Source: Dechloromonas denitrificans (GTDB taxonomy: Bacteria > Pseudomonadota > Gammaproteobacteria > Burkholderiales > Rhodocyclaceae). From it: 64,000 nt of DNA. The notes under the pieces were generated by a model. It was not told the origin of the DNA, made no database searches, and saw nothing but the letters and a program-made list of their open reading frames with translations. A program made the position numbers and the translations under genes. The DNA lies in NCBI RefSeq assembly GCF_020510685.1, contig NZ_CP075185.1, positions 1 through 64,000 of the forward strand. The letters run 5' to 3'. Below, piece by piece: positions 39,607 through 50,811 of the stretch. Position 1 is the stretch's first letter; the number at the start of each line of letters is the position of its first letter.

Positions 39607-41040
39607 ATGAAAGTCATCATTCTCGGTGCCGGCCAGGTCGGGGCCAGCGTTGCCGAAGGCCTGGTTTCGGAAGAAAACGACATCACGATCGTCGATTACA
39701 ACGCGGCGCGCCTGGCCCAGTTGCAGGACCGGCTTGATTTGCGGACGGTCGTCGGCGATGCCGCGACGCCGTCGGTCCTGCGCAGTGCCGGGGCGGAAGA
39801 TGCCGACATGATCATTGCCGTGACCCAGAGCGATCAGGCGAATCTGGTGGCCTGCAAGCTGGCCCAGAGTGTCTTCAATGTGCCGACCCGGATTGCCCGT
39901 TTGCGTTCGCGGGATTTCCTCGAAGACGCCAGCCTGCTTTCCGTCGCCAACTTTGCCGTCGATTACGCGTTGTGCCCGGAGCAGGTCATCACCGATTACA
40001 TCCGGCGTTTGATCGAATTTCCCGAGGCGTTGCAAGTGCTCAGTTTTGCTCGCGGCCGGGTCAGTCTGGTGGCGGTCAAGGCGTTCGAGGGCGGGCTGCT
40101 GGTCGGCAGGCAGATCAAGGAAATGCGCGCCTTGCTGCCGCCCGATATGGAGGCCCGGATTGCGGCAATTTTCCGCCGCGATCAGCCGGTCTTTCCGGAA
40201 GGCGAGACGGTGGTCGAGGCGGGCGACGAGGTGTTCCTGCTCGCCGCCGCCGAGCACATCCGGCCGGTGCTGCGCCAGTTGCGCCGGATGATGACGCCGG
40301 TCGAGCGGATCATGATCGCCGGTGGCGGCAATATCGGTAGCCGGCTGGCCAAGACGCTGGAAAAGCGCTACGAGGTCAAGGTCATCGAAGGCCGCAAGGA
40401 ACGCGCCGAGGCGCTAGCCAGCGAGCTTGACGATGCGCTGGTCCTGCTCGGCGATGCCACCGACGAGGAGTTGCTGGAGCAGGAAAACATCGCCGAGATG
40501 GATCTCTTCCTCGCCCTGACCAATGACGACGAAGACAATATCATGTCCGGCAGCCTGGCCAAACGCCTCGGCTGCAAACGGGTGGTGGCGCTGATCAACC
40601 GGCGGGCTTATGCCGAAATGATCGAAGGCGGGCCGATCGATATCGGTATTTCGCCAGCCCAGGTGTCGATCGGCACCTTGCTCACCCATGTCCGTCAGGG
40701 CGATGTCGCCGAAGTGCATTCGCTGCGGCGCGGTGCGGCCGAAGCGCTGGAGATCGTCGCCCATGGCGATGGCAAAACCTCCAAGGTGATCGGCAAGCGG
40801 ATCGATCAGATCGACTGGCCGCATGGCGTGACGGTCGCCGCGCTGGTGCGCAACTTCGCGCAGCCGGTGGTGGTTGGCCAGACCGACGACTGGACGGCTA
40901 TTACCCGCTACGGCGAGGTACTGATTGCCCACCACGACACGGTGATCGAGGCGGATGACCACGTGATCGTCTTCTGTACCCGCAAGAAGCTGGTCAAGAA
41001 GGTCGAAAAGCTCTTCCAGGTCGGTTTTCACTTCCTTTAA
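39607..41040 (+). CDS. trkA: Trk potassium uptake regulatory NAD-binding protein
   Basis: TrkA is the cytoplasmic ring that gates TrkH by binding NAD(H)/ATP. The 477 residues contain two tandem RCK modules. The first begins MKVIILGAGQVGASVAEGLV with ITIVDYN; the second begins IMIAGGGNIGSRLAKTL near residue 237. Each is followed by a TrkA-C domain. The C-terminus ends in KKLVKKVEKLFQVG. It is followed 9 bp later by trkH and probably transcribed with it. Confidence 0.97.
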   Translation: MKVIILGAGQVGASVAEGLVSEENDITIVDYNAARLAQLQDRLDLRTVVGDAATPSVLRSAGAEDADMIIAVTQSDQANLVACKLAQSVFNVPTRIARLRSRDFLEDASLLSVANFAVDYALCPEQVITDYIRRLIEFPEALQVLSFARGRVSLVAVKAFEGGLLVGRQIKEMRALLPPDMEARIAAIFRRDQPVFPEGETVVEAGDEVFLLAAAEHIRPVLRQLRRMMTPVERIMIAGGGNIGSRLAKTLEKRYEVKVIEGRKERAEALASELDDALVLLGDATDEELLEQENIAEMDLFLALTNDDEDNIMSGSLAKRLGCKRVVALINRRAYAEMIEGGPIDIGISPAQVSIGTLLTHVRQGDVAEVHSLRRGAAEALEIVAHGDGKTSKVIGKRIDQIDWPHGVTVAALVRNFAQPVVVGQTDDWTAITRYGEVLIAHHDTVIEADDHVIVFCTRKKLVKKVEKLFQVGFHFL

Positions 41041-41049
41041 GGGGCTGCC

Positions 41050-42504
41050 ATGACGCGTTTTGCCCCGGTTTATCGTGCGCTGGGCATGATCATCATGCTC
41101 TTCGGGCTGACCATGCTGGCGCCGTTGATCACCTCCTACGTCACCAACGACGGCGCGCAATCGGCTTATGACGAGGCTTTTGCCCTGACCATGCTGTGCG
41201 GCGCCTTCCTCTGGTATCGCTATCGCCGCTGCAAGCGCGAATTGAACATCCGCGACGGATTCCTGATGGTCGTGCTGGTCTGGTCGGTCCTGCCGGCTTT
41301 TGCGGCGATTCCGTTGATGCTTCATCTTGGCATCAGCCATACCGATGCCTATTTTGAAACGGTATCGGGGCTGACCACCACCGGTTCGACAGTGCTGAGC
41401 AACATTGACTCGCTGCCGATGTCGATCAACCTTTGGCGTCACCAACTGGTCTGGGTGGGCGGCATGGGGCTGATCGTGCTGGCCATCGCCGTCCTCCCGC
41501 TGCTCGGCATCGGCGGCCGCCAGATGTTCAAGGCGGAAACGCCGGGGCCGATGAAGGACGCCAAGTTGACGCCGCGTATCGCCGAAACGGCCAAGGGATT
41601 GTGGCTGGTCTATTTCGGCGTCTCGCTGGCCTGTATCCTCGGCTTTCGCTGGGCCGGCATGAGCTGGTTCGATGCCGTCTGCCACGCCTTTTCGACGATG
41701 GGACTGGGTGGTTTCTCGACCCACGACGCCAGCTTCGGCTATTTTGATTCGCCGGCCATCGAGTTCGTGGCGATCGTTTTTATGCTGATTGCCGGAATGA
41801 ACTTCGGGACGCTTTTCCTCGCCGTTAGCGGGCGCTCACTTCGTCCCTATCTCCGGGATCCTGAAGCCGGATGGTTCCTTGGCGTGACCTTGCTCAGCAT
41901 TCTCGTGGTCGCCATCTACATCTGGAAGGATGGGGCCTATGCCGATCTGAACGTCGCCGTTCGCCATGTCGCTTTCAACCTGGTCTCGATTGCCACGACC
42001 ACCGGTTACGCCAGTGTCGATTTCGCTCAGTGGCCGATCTTTGCCACGCTGTGGATGCTGTTCCTGTCCAGTTTCGTCACCAGCGCCGGATCGACCGGCG
42101 GCGGGATCAAGATGATGCGGGCCTTGCTGCTCTACAAGCAGGTCTACCGGGAGCTGCTCCGTGCCATGCACCCGAATGCCGTTTATAACGTGCGCATCGG
42201 CGGTCAGGTGGCGCAGCAACCCGTTCTGTTCGCGGTTCTCGCCTTCGCTTTCATGTACATGGTCAGCATTGTTTCGCTCACCCTGGTCCTTACTTTTACC
42301 GGGCTGGACATCATTTCCGCGTTCACGGCGATTGTCGCCAGCGTCAACAACACCGGCCCGGGCCTCGGGGTGGTTGGCCCATCGACGACCTACGAGGTGT
42401 TGGAAGACTTCCAGACCTGGGTCTGCATCTTCGCCATGCTGCTCGGCCGGCTGGAAATCTTCACGCTGCTCGTCGTACTGACCCCCGCCTTCTGGCGTAA
42501 GTGA
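41050..42504 (+). CDS. trkH: Trk potassium transporter channel subunit
   Basis: TrkH is the membrane channel for K+ uptake, with about 10 membrane segments in 484 residues. Selectivity-filter-like loops are visible: [40 protein letters not shown] and [23 protein letters not shown] leader precedes the ATG. It is the last gene of the trk unit and is followed by a strong terminator. Confidence 0.97.
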   Translation: MTRFAPVYRALGMIIMLFGLTMLAPLITSYVTNDGAQSAYDEAFALTMLCGAFLWYRYRRCKRELNIRDGFLMVVLVWSVLPAFAAIPLMLHLGISHTDAYFETVSGLTTTGSTVLSNIDSLPMSINLWRHQLVWVGGMGLIVLAIAVLPLLGIGGRQMFKAETPGPMKDAKLTPRIAETAKGLWLVYFGVSLACILGFRWAGMSWFDAVCHAFSTMGLGGFSTHDASFGYFDSPAIEFVAIVFMLIAGMNFGTLFLAVSGRSLRPYLRDPEAGWFLGVTLLSILVVAIYIWKDGAYADLNVAVRHVAFNLVSIATTTGYASVDFAQWPIFATLWMLFLSSFVTSAGSTGGGIKMMRALLLYKQVYRELLRAMHPNAVYNVRIGGQVAQQPVLFAVLAFAFMYMVSIVSLTLVLTFTGLDIISAFTAIVASVNNTGPGLGVVGPSTTYEVLEDFQTWVCIFAMLLGRLEIFTLLVVLTPAFWRK

Positions 42505-42513
42505 CCTGCAACG

Positions 42514-42545
42514 CGGAAAGGCGGATAATTCCGCCTTTCCGAATT
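42514..42545 (+). terminator. Terminator after trkH
   Basis: CGGAAAGGCGG and CCGCCTTTCCG form an 11-bp perfect stem with an ATAATT loop, followed by a short AATTTCT run. It ends just before the hemE ribosome-binding site. Confidence 0.75.
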
Positions 42546-42562
42546 TCTGGCGGAGTGCCCCT

Positions 42563-43630
42563 GTGAGCCGACCCAAGAACGATACCTTCCTGCGCGCCCT
42601 TCTCAAAGAGCCGACCGAATACACGCCGCTCTGGCTGATGCGTCAGGCCGGCCGTTATCTGCCGGAATACTGCGAAACGCGCAAACGCGCCGGCAATTTC
42701 CTGAATCTGTGCAAGTCGCCGGACATGGCTTGCGAAGTGACGCTGCAGCCGCTGGCCCGTTATAACCTCGACGCCGCGATCCTCTTCTCCGACATCCTGA
42801 CGGTGCCGGATGCGATGGGTCTCGGTCTTTATTTCGCCGAAGGCGAGGGGCCGAAGTTCGAGCGCCCGCTGCGCGAAGAATGGGCGATCAACGACCTCAC
42901 CGCGCCCGATCCCAACGACCATCTGCGCTACGTGATGGACGCCGTGGTCGAAATCCGTCGCGCCCTGGACAACTCGGTGCCGCTGATCGGCTTCTCCGGC
43001 AGCCCCTACACGCTCGCCTGCTATATGGTCGAGGGCCAGGGCTCGAGCGATTTCCGCCACATCAAGGGCATGCTCTACAAGCGCCCGGACCTGCTGCACC
43101 GCATTCTGTCGGTGACCACCGACTCGGTGATTTCCTACCTGAACGCCCAGATCGACAGCGGCGCCCAGGCGGTGATGATCTTCGACACCTGGGGTGGTTC
43201 GCTGTCGGCGGCGGCCTACGAGGAATTCTCGCTGCAATACATGCGGCGCATCGTCGCCGGCCTGAAAAAGGAAAAGGACGGCGAGCGCGTGCCGAGCATC
43301 GTGTTCACCAAGAACGGCGGTCTGTGGCTGGAAAAGATCGCCGACATCGGTTGCGATGCAGTGGGTCTGGACTGGACCATCGATATCGGCGAAGCCCGCC
43401 GACGGGTTGGCGACAAGGTGACGCTGCAAGGCAATCTCGACCCGAACGTGTTGTTCGCCACGCCGGAAATCGTCGCCGCCGAAGCGCGCAAGGTGCTCGA
43501 CAGCTTTGGGCCGGGGAATACCGGGCATGTCTTCAACCTCGGCCACGGTATTTCGCAATTCACGCCGCCGGATAGCGTCAATGCCCTGGTCGAAGCGGTC
43601 CATAGCCACAGTCGTTTATTACGAAAGTAA
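42563..43630 (+). CDS. hemE: Uroporphyrinogen decarboxylase
   Basis: HemE converts uroporphyrinogen III to coproporphyrinogen III in heme synthesis. The 355 residues carry the signature [19 protein letters not shown] (catalytic Arg cluster), [16 protein letters not shown] with the catalytic Asp, [17 protein letters not shown] and [16 protein letters not shown]. The start is a GTG at 42563 preceded by GGAG. It lies between the trkH terminator and the AT-rich DnaA-box gap. Confidence 0.98.
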   Translation: MSRPKNDTFLRALLKEPTEYTPLWLMRQAGRYLPEYCETRKRAGNFLNLCKSPDMACEVTLQPLARYNLDAAILFSDILTVPDAMGLGLYFAEGEGPKFERPLREEWAINDLTAPDPNDHLRYVMDAVVEIRRALDNSVPLIGFSGSPYTLACYMVEGQGSSDFRHIKGMLYKRPDLLHRILSVTTDSVISYLNAQIDSGAQAVMIFDTWGGSLSAAAYEEFSLQYMRRIVAGLKKEKDGERVPSIVFTKNGGLWLEKIADIGCDAVGLDWTIDIGEARRRVGDKVTLQGNLDPNVLFATPEIVAAEARKVLDSFGPGNTGHVFNLGHGISQFTPPDSVNALVEAVHSHSRLLRK

Positions 43631-43929
43631 TACCTATAAGCGGGCTGCAGTTCTTTACTTATGCACAGAGTTCTGCATCCCGCCAAGAAAATTTCCTGAA
43701 ATCTGCTTGACAGTTCACAACTTGCTCAAGTATTTGAAAACAAAGGGATTGTCTTCTTGCTCAATATTTCGGCAAAGTGACAAATTCCTTTAAACCCCGT
43801 GGCTTAGCGCAGTTTTACCAGAGAAATCCACAAAGTTATCCACAGCTTTTGTGGGTAAATCAAACGACCGTGTAAACACAGGGTTTTTCACCAAATTTCG
43901 GAGATACGACGGCCCCCGCCGGCAAATTT
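43631..43929. other. AT-rich hemE-priA gap with perfect DnaA boxes
   Basis: No gene is seen in these 299 bases. They hold two perfect boxes, TTATGCACA at 43659-43667 and TTATCCACA at 43836-43844. Near-matches are AAATCCACA at 43824-43832 and TGTGGGTAA at 43850-43858 (reverse strand). CTTGCTCAA occurs twice, at 43721-43729 and 43756-43764, each followed by TATTT. The stretch is much more AT-rich than its neighbours. It could be a DnaA-titration or reactivation locus, an origin element, or a DnaA-regulated priA promoter. Confidence 0.65.
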
Positions 43930-45912
<1,983 letters not shown>

Positions 45913-45922
45913 CCGGCACGGC

Positions 45923-45959
45923 CCTTGCAGAGTGGTCATCCCATTAACTGCAAGGAGGG
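45923..45959 (+). promoter_or_regulatory. Possible Shine-Dalgarno-sequestering hairpin
   Basis: CCTTGCAG at 45923-45930 is complementary to CTGCAAGG at 45948-45955. The right arm overlaps the very strong ribosome-binding site AAGGAGGG (45952-45959) of the next gene. Folding would hide the site; this is a prediction from pairing alone. Confidence 0.4.
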
Positions 45960-45963
45960 CATC

Positions 45964-46950
45964 ATGAAAATTCAGGAATCGACGGTACAACTCTCGGCCA
46001 GCCATGAAGCCAGCCGGACGCAAACGCTGGAAATCAACACGGTGCAGAGCTTCCGGCAGGTCTTCACCAGTCTGGCCGTACCGCAGAACGCGGCGCAGGA
46101 GACGGCCGAGCAGCGCGTCCAGAAGCTGCTGCAATCGCTGATCGACGCCATCATGGCGGCAATGGATGGCAAAAAATACGAGGCAGACTTTGCCGCCAGC
46201 GATGCGTTGCCGGCCGAGGGGCAGGCGGTGCCGAGCAGGCGCCCGGAGATCAGCTGGCAGCGCAGCAGCACGGAAACCGTCAGTGAGTCGGAGAAGACCA
46301 CCGTTTGCGGCAAAGGCATGGTCAAGACCTGTGACGGGCGGCAGATCGATTTCAATTACGCCGTCGACATGGCGCGCGAATACCACAGCGAGAAGAGCAG
46401 CGAGGAGAGCGGCACGGTCGCCTTGCGCGACCCCCTGGTGCTCAGCTTTGACGGCAAGTCCTGCGAACTGACCGAGGAATGCATTGCCTTCGACCTGAAT
46501 GCCGACGGCACGCCGGAACAGATTCCCGGTCTTGGCTTCGGCAGCGGCTTTCTCGTCTTCGACCGCAACGGTAACGGCAAGGCCGATAACGGCAGCGAGC
46601 TGTTCGGGGTGGCCAGCGGCAACGGCTTTGCCGATCTGGCACAGCTCGACGGCGATCATAACGGCTGGATCGACGAGGCTGACGAGGCCTTCAAACAGCT
46701 TGCCGTGTGGTCGGGCGACAGCTTCCAGTCATTGGCCGAGCGGGGCGTCGGTGCCCTCTATACGGGGGCGGTAGAGGCCCCATTCTCGCTGAAGAATGGA
46801 GCCAATGAACTGCTCGGCCAGATCCGGGCGGCCGGACTCTATCTGTCGGAAGCGGGCGAGGTCGGCCAGATGCAGCAGGTCGACCTGGCTGTCTCAGCCC
46901 CGCCGGCGGGAGAGAAACATCCAGCCGAGGGCGAGCAACTGGCCGCCTAA
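45964..46950 (+). CDS. Protein with EF-hand-like calcium-binding loops
   Basis: The family is not identified. From the ATG at 45964 it is 328 residues. Residues 1-150 are polar and helical without a signal peptide. The 175-245 part has Asp/Asn/Gly-rich loops: FDLNADGTPEQ (from 177), FDRNGNGKADNGSELFG (199-215) and LDGDHNGWIDEADEAF (228-243). This block recurs in large RTX/haemolysin-type secreted proteins, but no RTX nonapeptides or type I secretion genes are present. The ribosome-binding site is exceptionally strong. Its end overlaps the convergent MFS gene by 57 bp. Calcium binding is inferred. Confidence 0.75.
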   Translation: MKIQESTVQLSASHEASRTQTLEINTVQSFRQVFTSLAVPQNAAQETAEQRVQKLLQSLIDAIMAAMDGKKYEADFAASDALPAEGQAVPSRRPEISWQRSSTETVSESEKTTVCGKGMVKTCDGRQIDFNYAVDMAREYHSEKSSEESGTVALRDPLVLSFDGKSCELTEECIAFDLNADGTPEQIPGLGFGSGFLVFDRNGNGKADNGSELFGVASGNGFADLAQLDGDHNGWIDEADEAFKQLAVWSGDSFQSLAERGVGALYTGAVEAPFSLKNGANELLGQIRAAGLYLSEAGEVGQMQQVDLAVSAPPAGEKHPAEGEQLAA

Positions 46951-48111
46951 CAGCGTGACGAAAGCGGCGCGGAAAGCCGCGTCGCTCGTCCAGCCGGCGG
47001 CCTGCAAGGCGCCGACCAACCCGCCGATGCCCCATTGCAGGCCGAAGGCGCCGGCAAAGACGAGCAGGTTGAGCGCCGTATTGGCGCGCCCGGAAAGGGC
47101 TGGCGGAAAAGCCTGGGCGACCAGCGAATAAGAGACGTTGGACAACGAAAAGCAGATGCCAAGCAAAGGCCATAACAGGCCGCCGGCAAAGTTCGGCAGC
47201 GTGCAGATCAGGCTGAGCAGGCCAACGGCAACGAGCATGGCGCCGAGATAGATCTTTTCGAGCTTGATGCCGCGGTGTACCAGCGCGGTGGCGAAAAAAC
47301 CCATGAACAGGAAGCCGGCCAGCATCGCACCGCTCATCCAGGTCAGGCGAAGGGCGATCGCCGCGCCATCCATGCCTTCGAGCACCGCCATCCAGCGTGA
47401 AGCCCAGAGCCCTTGCACGGCCATGAAGCCGCCGGTAAACCAGAAGCCCATCGGGGCGTAGCGCCAGAAGTGACGGCTCGAATAGATTGCTTTGACGCCA
47501 GCCAGCTGAGCGAAGATGCCCGTGCCTTTTTCTTCGCTTTCCTTGTCCGGTGCGACGAACCAGATAATCGCCGCAACGGCCAGCGTGGCAGCGGCCAGCC
47601 CGAGAGCGATTGTGCGCCAGCTGGCGAAGCCGAGCGCCAGTTCCAGCGGTTTCGCTGCGGCCAGCGCGCCCAGACCGCCGGCAGCCATGATCCAGCCGGT
47701 TAGCGAAGCCTGCCGTTCGGGCGGGAACCACTGGGCAAAAGCCTTGAATGAGGCCATCAGGCAGGCGGAAACCCCGAGGCCGATGAGCGCCCGACCGAGC
47801 GCCAGGCCGCCCAGCGCATCGGACAGCGCGAAAACGGCGGCGCCGCTGGCGGCGATCACCAGCAACGCGGCTTCCACCCGGCGTGGGCCAAAGCGGTCGA
47901 GCAGCATGCCGAGTGGCAACTGCGCGGCGCCAAAGGCGAGGAAGTAGGTACTGGTCAGCAGCCCCAGCGCGTTGTCGCCGAGGCTCAGTTCATGAGCCAG
48001 TACCGGGCCGATGACGGCATTGGCGGTGCGGTAGAGGTAGGAGAGAAAGTAACCGGCGGCAAACGGCAGAAAAAGCCTGAGCCACAGGCCTCGGGTAGCG
48101 GGGTAAATCAC
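46894..48111 (-). CDS. Major facilitator superfamily transporter
   Basis: The 405-residue protein has about 12 hydrophobic helices and MFS motifs such as LDRFGPRRVEAALLV in the loop between helices 2 and 3 and GRALIGLGVSACLMASFKAF. The substrate is not apparent. A GTG start overlaps the upstream MOSC stop (GTGA), so it is the last gene of the operon methyltransferase - ROK kinase - MOSC - MFS. The 3' end overlaps the convergent EF-hand-like gene. Confidence 0.88.
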   Translation of the reverse strand: MIYPATRGLWLRLFLPFAAGYFLSYLYRTANAVIGPVLAHELSLGDNALGLLTSTYFLAFGAAQLPLGMLLDRFGPRRVEAALLVIAASGAAVFALSDALGGLALGRALIGLGVSACLMASFKAFAQWFPPERQASLTGWIMAAGGLGALAAAKPLELALGFASWRTIALGLAAATLAVAAIIWFVAPDKESEEKGTGIFAQLAGVKAIYSSRHFWRYAPMGFWFTGGFMAVQGLWASRWMAVLEGMDGAAIALRLTWMSGAMLAGFLFMGFFATALVHRGIKLEKIYLGAMLVAVGLLSLICTLPNFAGGLLWPLLGICFSLSNVSYSLVAQAFPPALSGRANTALNLLVFAGAFGLQWGIGGLVGALQAAGWTSDAAFRAAFVTLLGGQLLALGWMFLSRRRG

Positions 48112-48809
48112 GCTTGCTCCGGTTTCACGTGGAACGTCGTCGGAGGCGGGGCGCTGCCCGAATTGTCGCGAAGCCAGCGGGCCCGCTGTTCAATTTTTTG
48201 CCGCCAATGTTCGGCGATGCCGGGGGTTGTCGCCAGTCGTTCGAGGTCGGCCAGGGGCGGGCGATGCGACTGCCAGAGTTGCATTGCTTCGGCCAGCGTC
48301 GGGGCGGTCGTCGCCGGTTCAGCCAGTTGCAGTTGGTCGTCCGGCGCCACCCGGCCGGCTTGCAGCACCCGCCAGTACCAGCCGGTCAGTCGATGTTCGG
48401 CAATGAAGGCGGCCATGCCGTCGGTGGCAAAACGCTCGTCGATTTTCCAGCACGGGTTGCGCGGCTGACAGACCTGCAGACGGGCGCTGCCCAGTTGCCA
48501 GATGTCGCCAATCCGGACATCGTTTTCGTCGAGATCGGCGACCGAGATGTTTTCGCCCAGGCTGCCGGGCACGAGGTGTGCCGCCGCGTCGGGAAAGCGT
48601 GCGGCAAGGCGCGGGTAGTGGCTGGCCGGATAGAGATGGACCGCCTTTTCCGGACCGCCATGCACCCGGCGGTCGGCCTGCTGGTCGCCGACGAAGCCTT
48701 CGCGACCGAGATCGAGCGGTGCCGTTACCGGCTGTTTGTAAATACCGGTCGGCCGACCGGATTCAGGGAGCGGCCGGATGCCGCCGACGAATAATGAAAT
48801 TTTTGCCAT
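48108..48809 (-). CDS. MOSC-domain protein (YiiM-like)
   Basis: MOSC domains bind molybdenum cofactor or act on N-hydroxylated substrates (YiiM/YcbX group). The 233 residues include GREGFVGDQQADRRVHGGPEKAVHLYP, SLGENISVADLDENDVRIGD and the conserved cysteine in QPRNPCWKIDERFATDGM, followed by a 3-alpha-type C-terminal region (LAEAMQLWQSHRPPLADLERL). parS site 4 lies within its last codons (TTFHVKPEQA). It overlaps the MFS gene by 4 bp and follows the ROK gene by 18 bp. Confidence 0.88.
   Translation of the reverse strand: MAKISLFVGGIRPLPESGRPTGIYKQPVTAPLDLGREGFVGDQQADRRVHGGPEKAVHLYPASHYPRLAARFPDAAAHLVPGSLGENISVADLDENDVRIGDIWQLGSARLQVCQPRNPCWKIDERFATDGMAAFIAEHRLTGWYWRVLQAGRVAPDDQLQLAEPATTAPTLAEAMQLWQSHRPPLADLERLATTPGIAEHWRQKIEQRARWLRDNSGSAPPPTTFHVKPEQA
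48121..48136. other. parS: parS site 4 (3' end of MOSC gene)
   Basis: GGTTTCACGTGGAACG keeps the full 14-base core GTTTCACGTGGAAC. It is embedded in coding sequence; on the minus strand it helps encode TFHVK near the C-terminus. Confidence 0.83.
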
Positions 48810-48827
48810 GGTTGGCGGATTTTGCCA

Positions 48828-49727
48828 TCAATCCCACAACCACGCTGCGCCCCGCACCCCCGAGGAATCCCCATGTGTCGGCGGGCGGATTTTGGTGCAC
48901 AAAACATCGGAAAAAACGTGCGGCGCGCAGCAGGCGGGCAGATTGCGATAGAGGCGGGAGATGTTGGACAGGCCGCCACCGAGGACGATGACTGCCGGGT
49001 CGAGGATGTTGATGACGCCAGCCAACGCTCGACCGAGCCGATCTTCGTAGCGCCGCAGGGTCGCTTCGCAGGCCGTATCGCCGGCCGTCGCCCGCGCTTC
49101 GATGCAGGCCGTATCGAGCTGTTGGCCGGTATGCCTGAAATGGTCGGCCGCCAGGGCCGGGCCGGAAAGATAGGTTTCGATACAGCCGGCTCGCCCGCAG
49201 TAACAGGGCGGCAGCGGCAAATCGTCGGTGGCCGGTAGCGGCAGCGGATTGTGGCCCCACTCGCCGGCGATGGCGTTGGCACCGGTCAGCACCCGGCGCT
49301 CGATGACGATGCCGCCGCCGACCCCGGTCCCGAGAATGATGCCGAAGACGGTCGCGGCGTCCCGCCCGCTGCCATCGACGGCTTCCGACAGGGCAAAGCA
49401 GTTGGCATCGTTGGCCAGTCGGATCTCGCGCTGCAACAATGTCTGCAGATCGTGTCGCAACGGCTGGCCGATCAGGCAGGTCGAATTGGCGTTCTTGATC
49501 AGGCCGGTGACCAGCGATTCGGCGCCGGGAATGCCGATGCCGAGCGTGCCGTGCTGACCTGTTTCGCGCTCGACATTTTCCACCAGTCCGGCAACCGCCC
49601 GCAGCGTCGCCCGGTAATCGCCCTGTGGTGTCGCAATACGCTGGCGCAGCAATTCGCGACCATCGTCCGCCAACGCAATGATCTCGATCTTCGTGCCGCC
49701 AAGGTCAACCCCGAGACGCAAGTTCAA
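48828..49727 (-). CDS. ROK-family sugar kinase (fructokinase/N-acetylglucosamine-kinase-like)
   Basis: The ATP-binding motif is LGVDLGGTKIEIIAL at the N-terminus. The sugar-binding GEWGHNPLPLPA and catalytic Asp region and the ROK zinc motif CYCGRAGCIETYLSGPAL follow. The end HGDSSGVRGAAWLW is typical of the Mak/NagK group. The length is 299 residues. The exact hexose cannot be assigned. It overlaps the methyltransferase gene by 4 bp and precedes the MOSC gene by 18 bp. No sugar transporter is close by. Confidence 0.92.
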   Translation of the reverse strand: MNLRLGVDLGGTKIEIIALADDGRELLRQRIATPQGDYRATLRAVAGLVENVERETGQHGTLGIGIPGAESLVTGLIKNANSTCLIGQPLRHDLQTLLQREIRLANDANCFALSEAVDGSGRDAATVFGIILGTGVGGGIVIERRVLTGANAIAGEWGHNPLPLPATDDLPLPPCYCGRAGCIETYLSGPALAADHFRHTGQQLDTACIEARATAGDTACEATLRRYEDRLGRALAGVINILDPAVIVLGGGLSNISRLYRNLPACCAPHVFSDVLCTKIRPPTHGDSSGVRGAAWLWD

Positions 49728-50374
49728 ACCCGCACGGCAACGCCTTTGACATTGCCGTAGGTGGTGGTCAGCGTGCGCAATACGCTGGCTCCGGCGTCAA
49801 GCAACAGCATGAACAGGTTGCGTTCGCTGTAAAGGCAGACTGGGTGGGTGATTCCGTATTTTTTCGCGACGCTCGGCGAAAGCTCGGTGAAGCGCTGTTC
49901 TACCAGCTGTTCGCCGCCCGGGTAGCCATCGCCCAGTTCCGAATGCAGACCGAGAATGGATATGTAGAGCTTGCCGCCGATCTTCAGCTTCAACAGTAAT
50001 TGGCGGACGACGCTGCGTGCCTGCTCGTAGGGCATGCTGCACAGTCCACGGCGGAGGACGACGATGTCGAAAGGCTCGCCCGGCAGATCGTCCGGCAGGT
50101 TCGTTATTTCGCCGGCGGCGTAGGAAACATTGTCGCGCAGGCCGCCGGCGAGAATCCGCCCTTCGATGTCGTGCCGCTTGGCAGGCGTATCCGCGGCAGT
50201 TACCTGGGCGCCAAGATGGGCAATTTCAGTGGCCAGTTCGCAATGCCCGGCCGGCAGGATCAATACGGAAACGCGGCGGTCGTAACGCTGGCGCTTGACA
50301 CATTCTTCCAGGGCCAGACGTTCGTTTTCGTCTGTTCCCGACTGGAAGGGATTGGCTGTAGTATCTACGCTCAT
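49724..50374 (-). CDS. Class I SAM-dependent methyltransferase
   Basis: The 216 residues have a Rossmann core with SVLILPAGHCELATEIAHLGAQVTAAD (SAM site) and FDIVVLRRGLCSMPYEQARSVVRQLL, followed by LLLKLKIGGKLYISI. The usual GxGxG is altered to PAGHCE, so binding may be atypical. The substrate is unknown. It is first in the minus-strand operon and diverges from the DUF1840 gene, with the shared promoter in an 81-bp gap. Confidence 0.78.
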   Translation of the reverse strand: MSVDTTANPFQSGTDENERLALEECVKRQRYDRRVSVLILPAGHCELATEIAHLGAQVTAADTPAKRHDIEGRILAGGLRDNVSYAAGEITNLPDDLPGEPFDIVVLRRGLCSMPYEQARSVVRQLLLKLKIGGKLYISILGLHSELGDGYPGGEQLVEQRFTELSPSVAKKYGITHPVCLYSERNLFMLLLDAGASVLRTLTTTYGNVKGVAVRV

Positions 50375-50455
50375 TGGTTGTCTCCGTTATCGCCCCATTC
50401 TGCATTAAGGCCGGACGTTCTGACAACCGGAAGCTGGGCAACGGAAGGAAAAAAT

Positions 50456-50782
50456 ATGCTAGTTAGATTTGATTCGAGCGAGACCGGCGAGATACTGATG
50501 TTTGCCGATGCGGCAAAGGATCTGTTGCAGGCCATCGGCAAGGAAACGACGGCGCGTGGCGCCTTTACCCAGGCCGAAATGGCCGGGGCCGCCGAGTTGT
50601 TGCGGCAAGCGGTGAAGCGCGCCGAAGGGCCGCCGCCCGACGACGTCGAAGATGCCAACGGCAAGAAAGTTCCGGTTGTGGTGTTCGGCCAACGGGCCTG
50701 GCCGCTGATCGACATGCTGGAACGCACCGCACGCGGCGGTGCGAAGGCCAATATCGTCTGGGAAGCGGCCAGCGATTTTTGA
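50456..50782 (+). CDS. DUF1840 family protein
   Basis: A 108-residue protein with the betaproteobacterial DUF1840 pattern: MLVRFDSSETGEILMFADAA at the start, a central RGAFTQAEMAGAAELLRQA and VVVFGQRAWPLIDMLERTA near the end. The function is unknown. The ATG at 50456 has a clear GGAAGGAA site, while longer in-frame extensions run back through the methyltransferase gene. It is convergent with the next gene. Confidence 0.85.
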   Translation: MLVRFDSSETGEILMFADAAKDLLQAIGKETTARGAFTQAEMAGAAELLRQAVKRAEGPPPDDVEDANGKKVPVVVFGQRAWPLIDMLERTARGGAKANIVWEAASDF

Positions 50783-50811
50783 GCGGGTGCCGGGGGGCGC
50801 TGTCCCCGGCC

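Noticed and set aside
40957..40966. CACGTG in trkA considered as a sixth parS site
   Set aside because: Flanks read GACCACGTGATC, lacking the GTT and AAC arms required for ParB binding.
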